Shown piece by piece: positions 63,945-64,000 of a stretch of 64,000 nucleotides of DNA. The position numbers were made by a program, and so were the translations under genes. Under the pieces are notes generated by a model. The model had not been told where the DNA came from. It saw only the letters and a list, made by a program, of their open reading frames with translations, and did no database searches. Positions within the stretch are counted from its first letter, which is position 1, and the number at the start of each line of letters is the position of its first letter. The stretch is from Streptomyces hygroscopicus subsp. hygroscopicus (lineage in GTDB: Bacteria; Actinomycetota; Actinomycetes; Streptomycetales; Streptomycetaceae). The stretch spans positions 40,482-104,481 of the forward strand of contig NZ_BSSM01000025.1 in assembly GCF_030269125.1 (NCBI RefSeq). Reading direction: 5' to 3'.

Positions 63945-64000
63945 CTGCGAAGTGGCTGGTGCGGGTGCGGGCTCGGGGTGTGCCGGTGAGGTGGGCGTCA

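Overview
The window is very GC-rich chromosomal DNA with GTG/TTG starts, GGAGG-type ribosome sites, strong third-codon GC bias and many long antisense shadow ORFs. Its gene content and order (gal operon, desaturase-tetR, ppc, pth-rplY-prs-glmU-tRNA-Gln, mfd, mazG-P450-rpf-rpf-eno-divIC-DUF501-ppx, ndh-cfa) match the conserved core of Streptomyces chromosomes of the S. coelicolor type. Functional calls are homology by eye; no search was run.

Layout. 1-4.9 kb: a beta-propeller membrane protein, an atypical LuxR-type regulator, and a sodium/solute symporter with a small membrane partner. 5-8.2 kb: galT-galE-galK, divergent from the symporter and likely forming a galactose uptake plus Leloir pathway unit. 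8.2-11.8 kb: an interrupted hypothetical gene, an acetyltransferase, a second LuxR-type regulator, and a MarR repressor divergent from a methyltransferase/VOC pair with a clear palindromic operator. 11.7-13.9 kb: a decayed RelE-like toxin, then a delta-9-type desaturase coupled to a TetR gene under tandem palindromes. 14-21.7 kb: housekeeping genes (ppc, pth, rplY, prs, glmU, tRNA-Gln).

21.7-31.2 kb is the accessory-looking part. It holds a two-HTH protein with a LAGLIDADG-like motif ending 11 nt from the tRNA, an orphan histidine kinase, and a cluster of polymorphic-toxin and immunity domains. These are SUKH-3, a YwqJ-like deaminase, a LHH-nuclease/SUKH fusion, and a 998-aa protein with an Imm35-like domain, a long Pro/Gly-rich tether, a deaminase-like domain and SUKH-4. 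No secretion signals are visible in the cluster, and toxin and immunity folds sit on the same polypeptides. This is the best candidate for an unusual system.

31.2-38.9 kb: a MacB/FtsX-type ABC exporter and mfd. 39-49 kb: a secreted HNH-type lipoprotein, an M48 protease/TPR pair, a lipoprotein, an orphan adenine-methylase-like protein with a changed catalytic motif, a soluble Ser/Thr kinase with TPR-like tail, and a DUF1906 gene whose first half is inverted relative to its second half. 49.3-59.4 kb: a SurA-N-like lipoprotein, mazG, a CYP107-type P450, DUF899, two resuscitation-promoting factors (the second behind a c-di-AMP ydaO riboswitch), enolase, divIC, DUF501 and ppx. 59.4-64 kb: an intact Phd/RelE pair, an acetyltransferase, ndh behind a Rex-like site, and cyclopropane-fatty-acid synthase.

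No insertion sequence, prophage, CRISPR array or replication origin was found.
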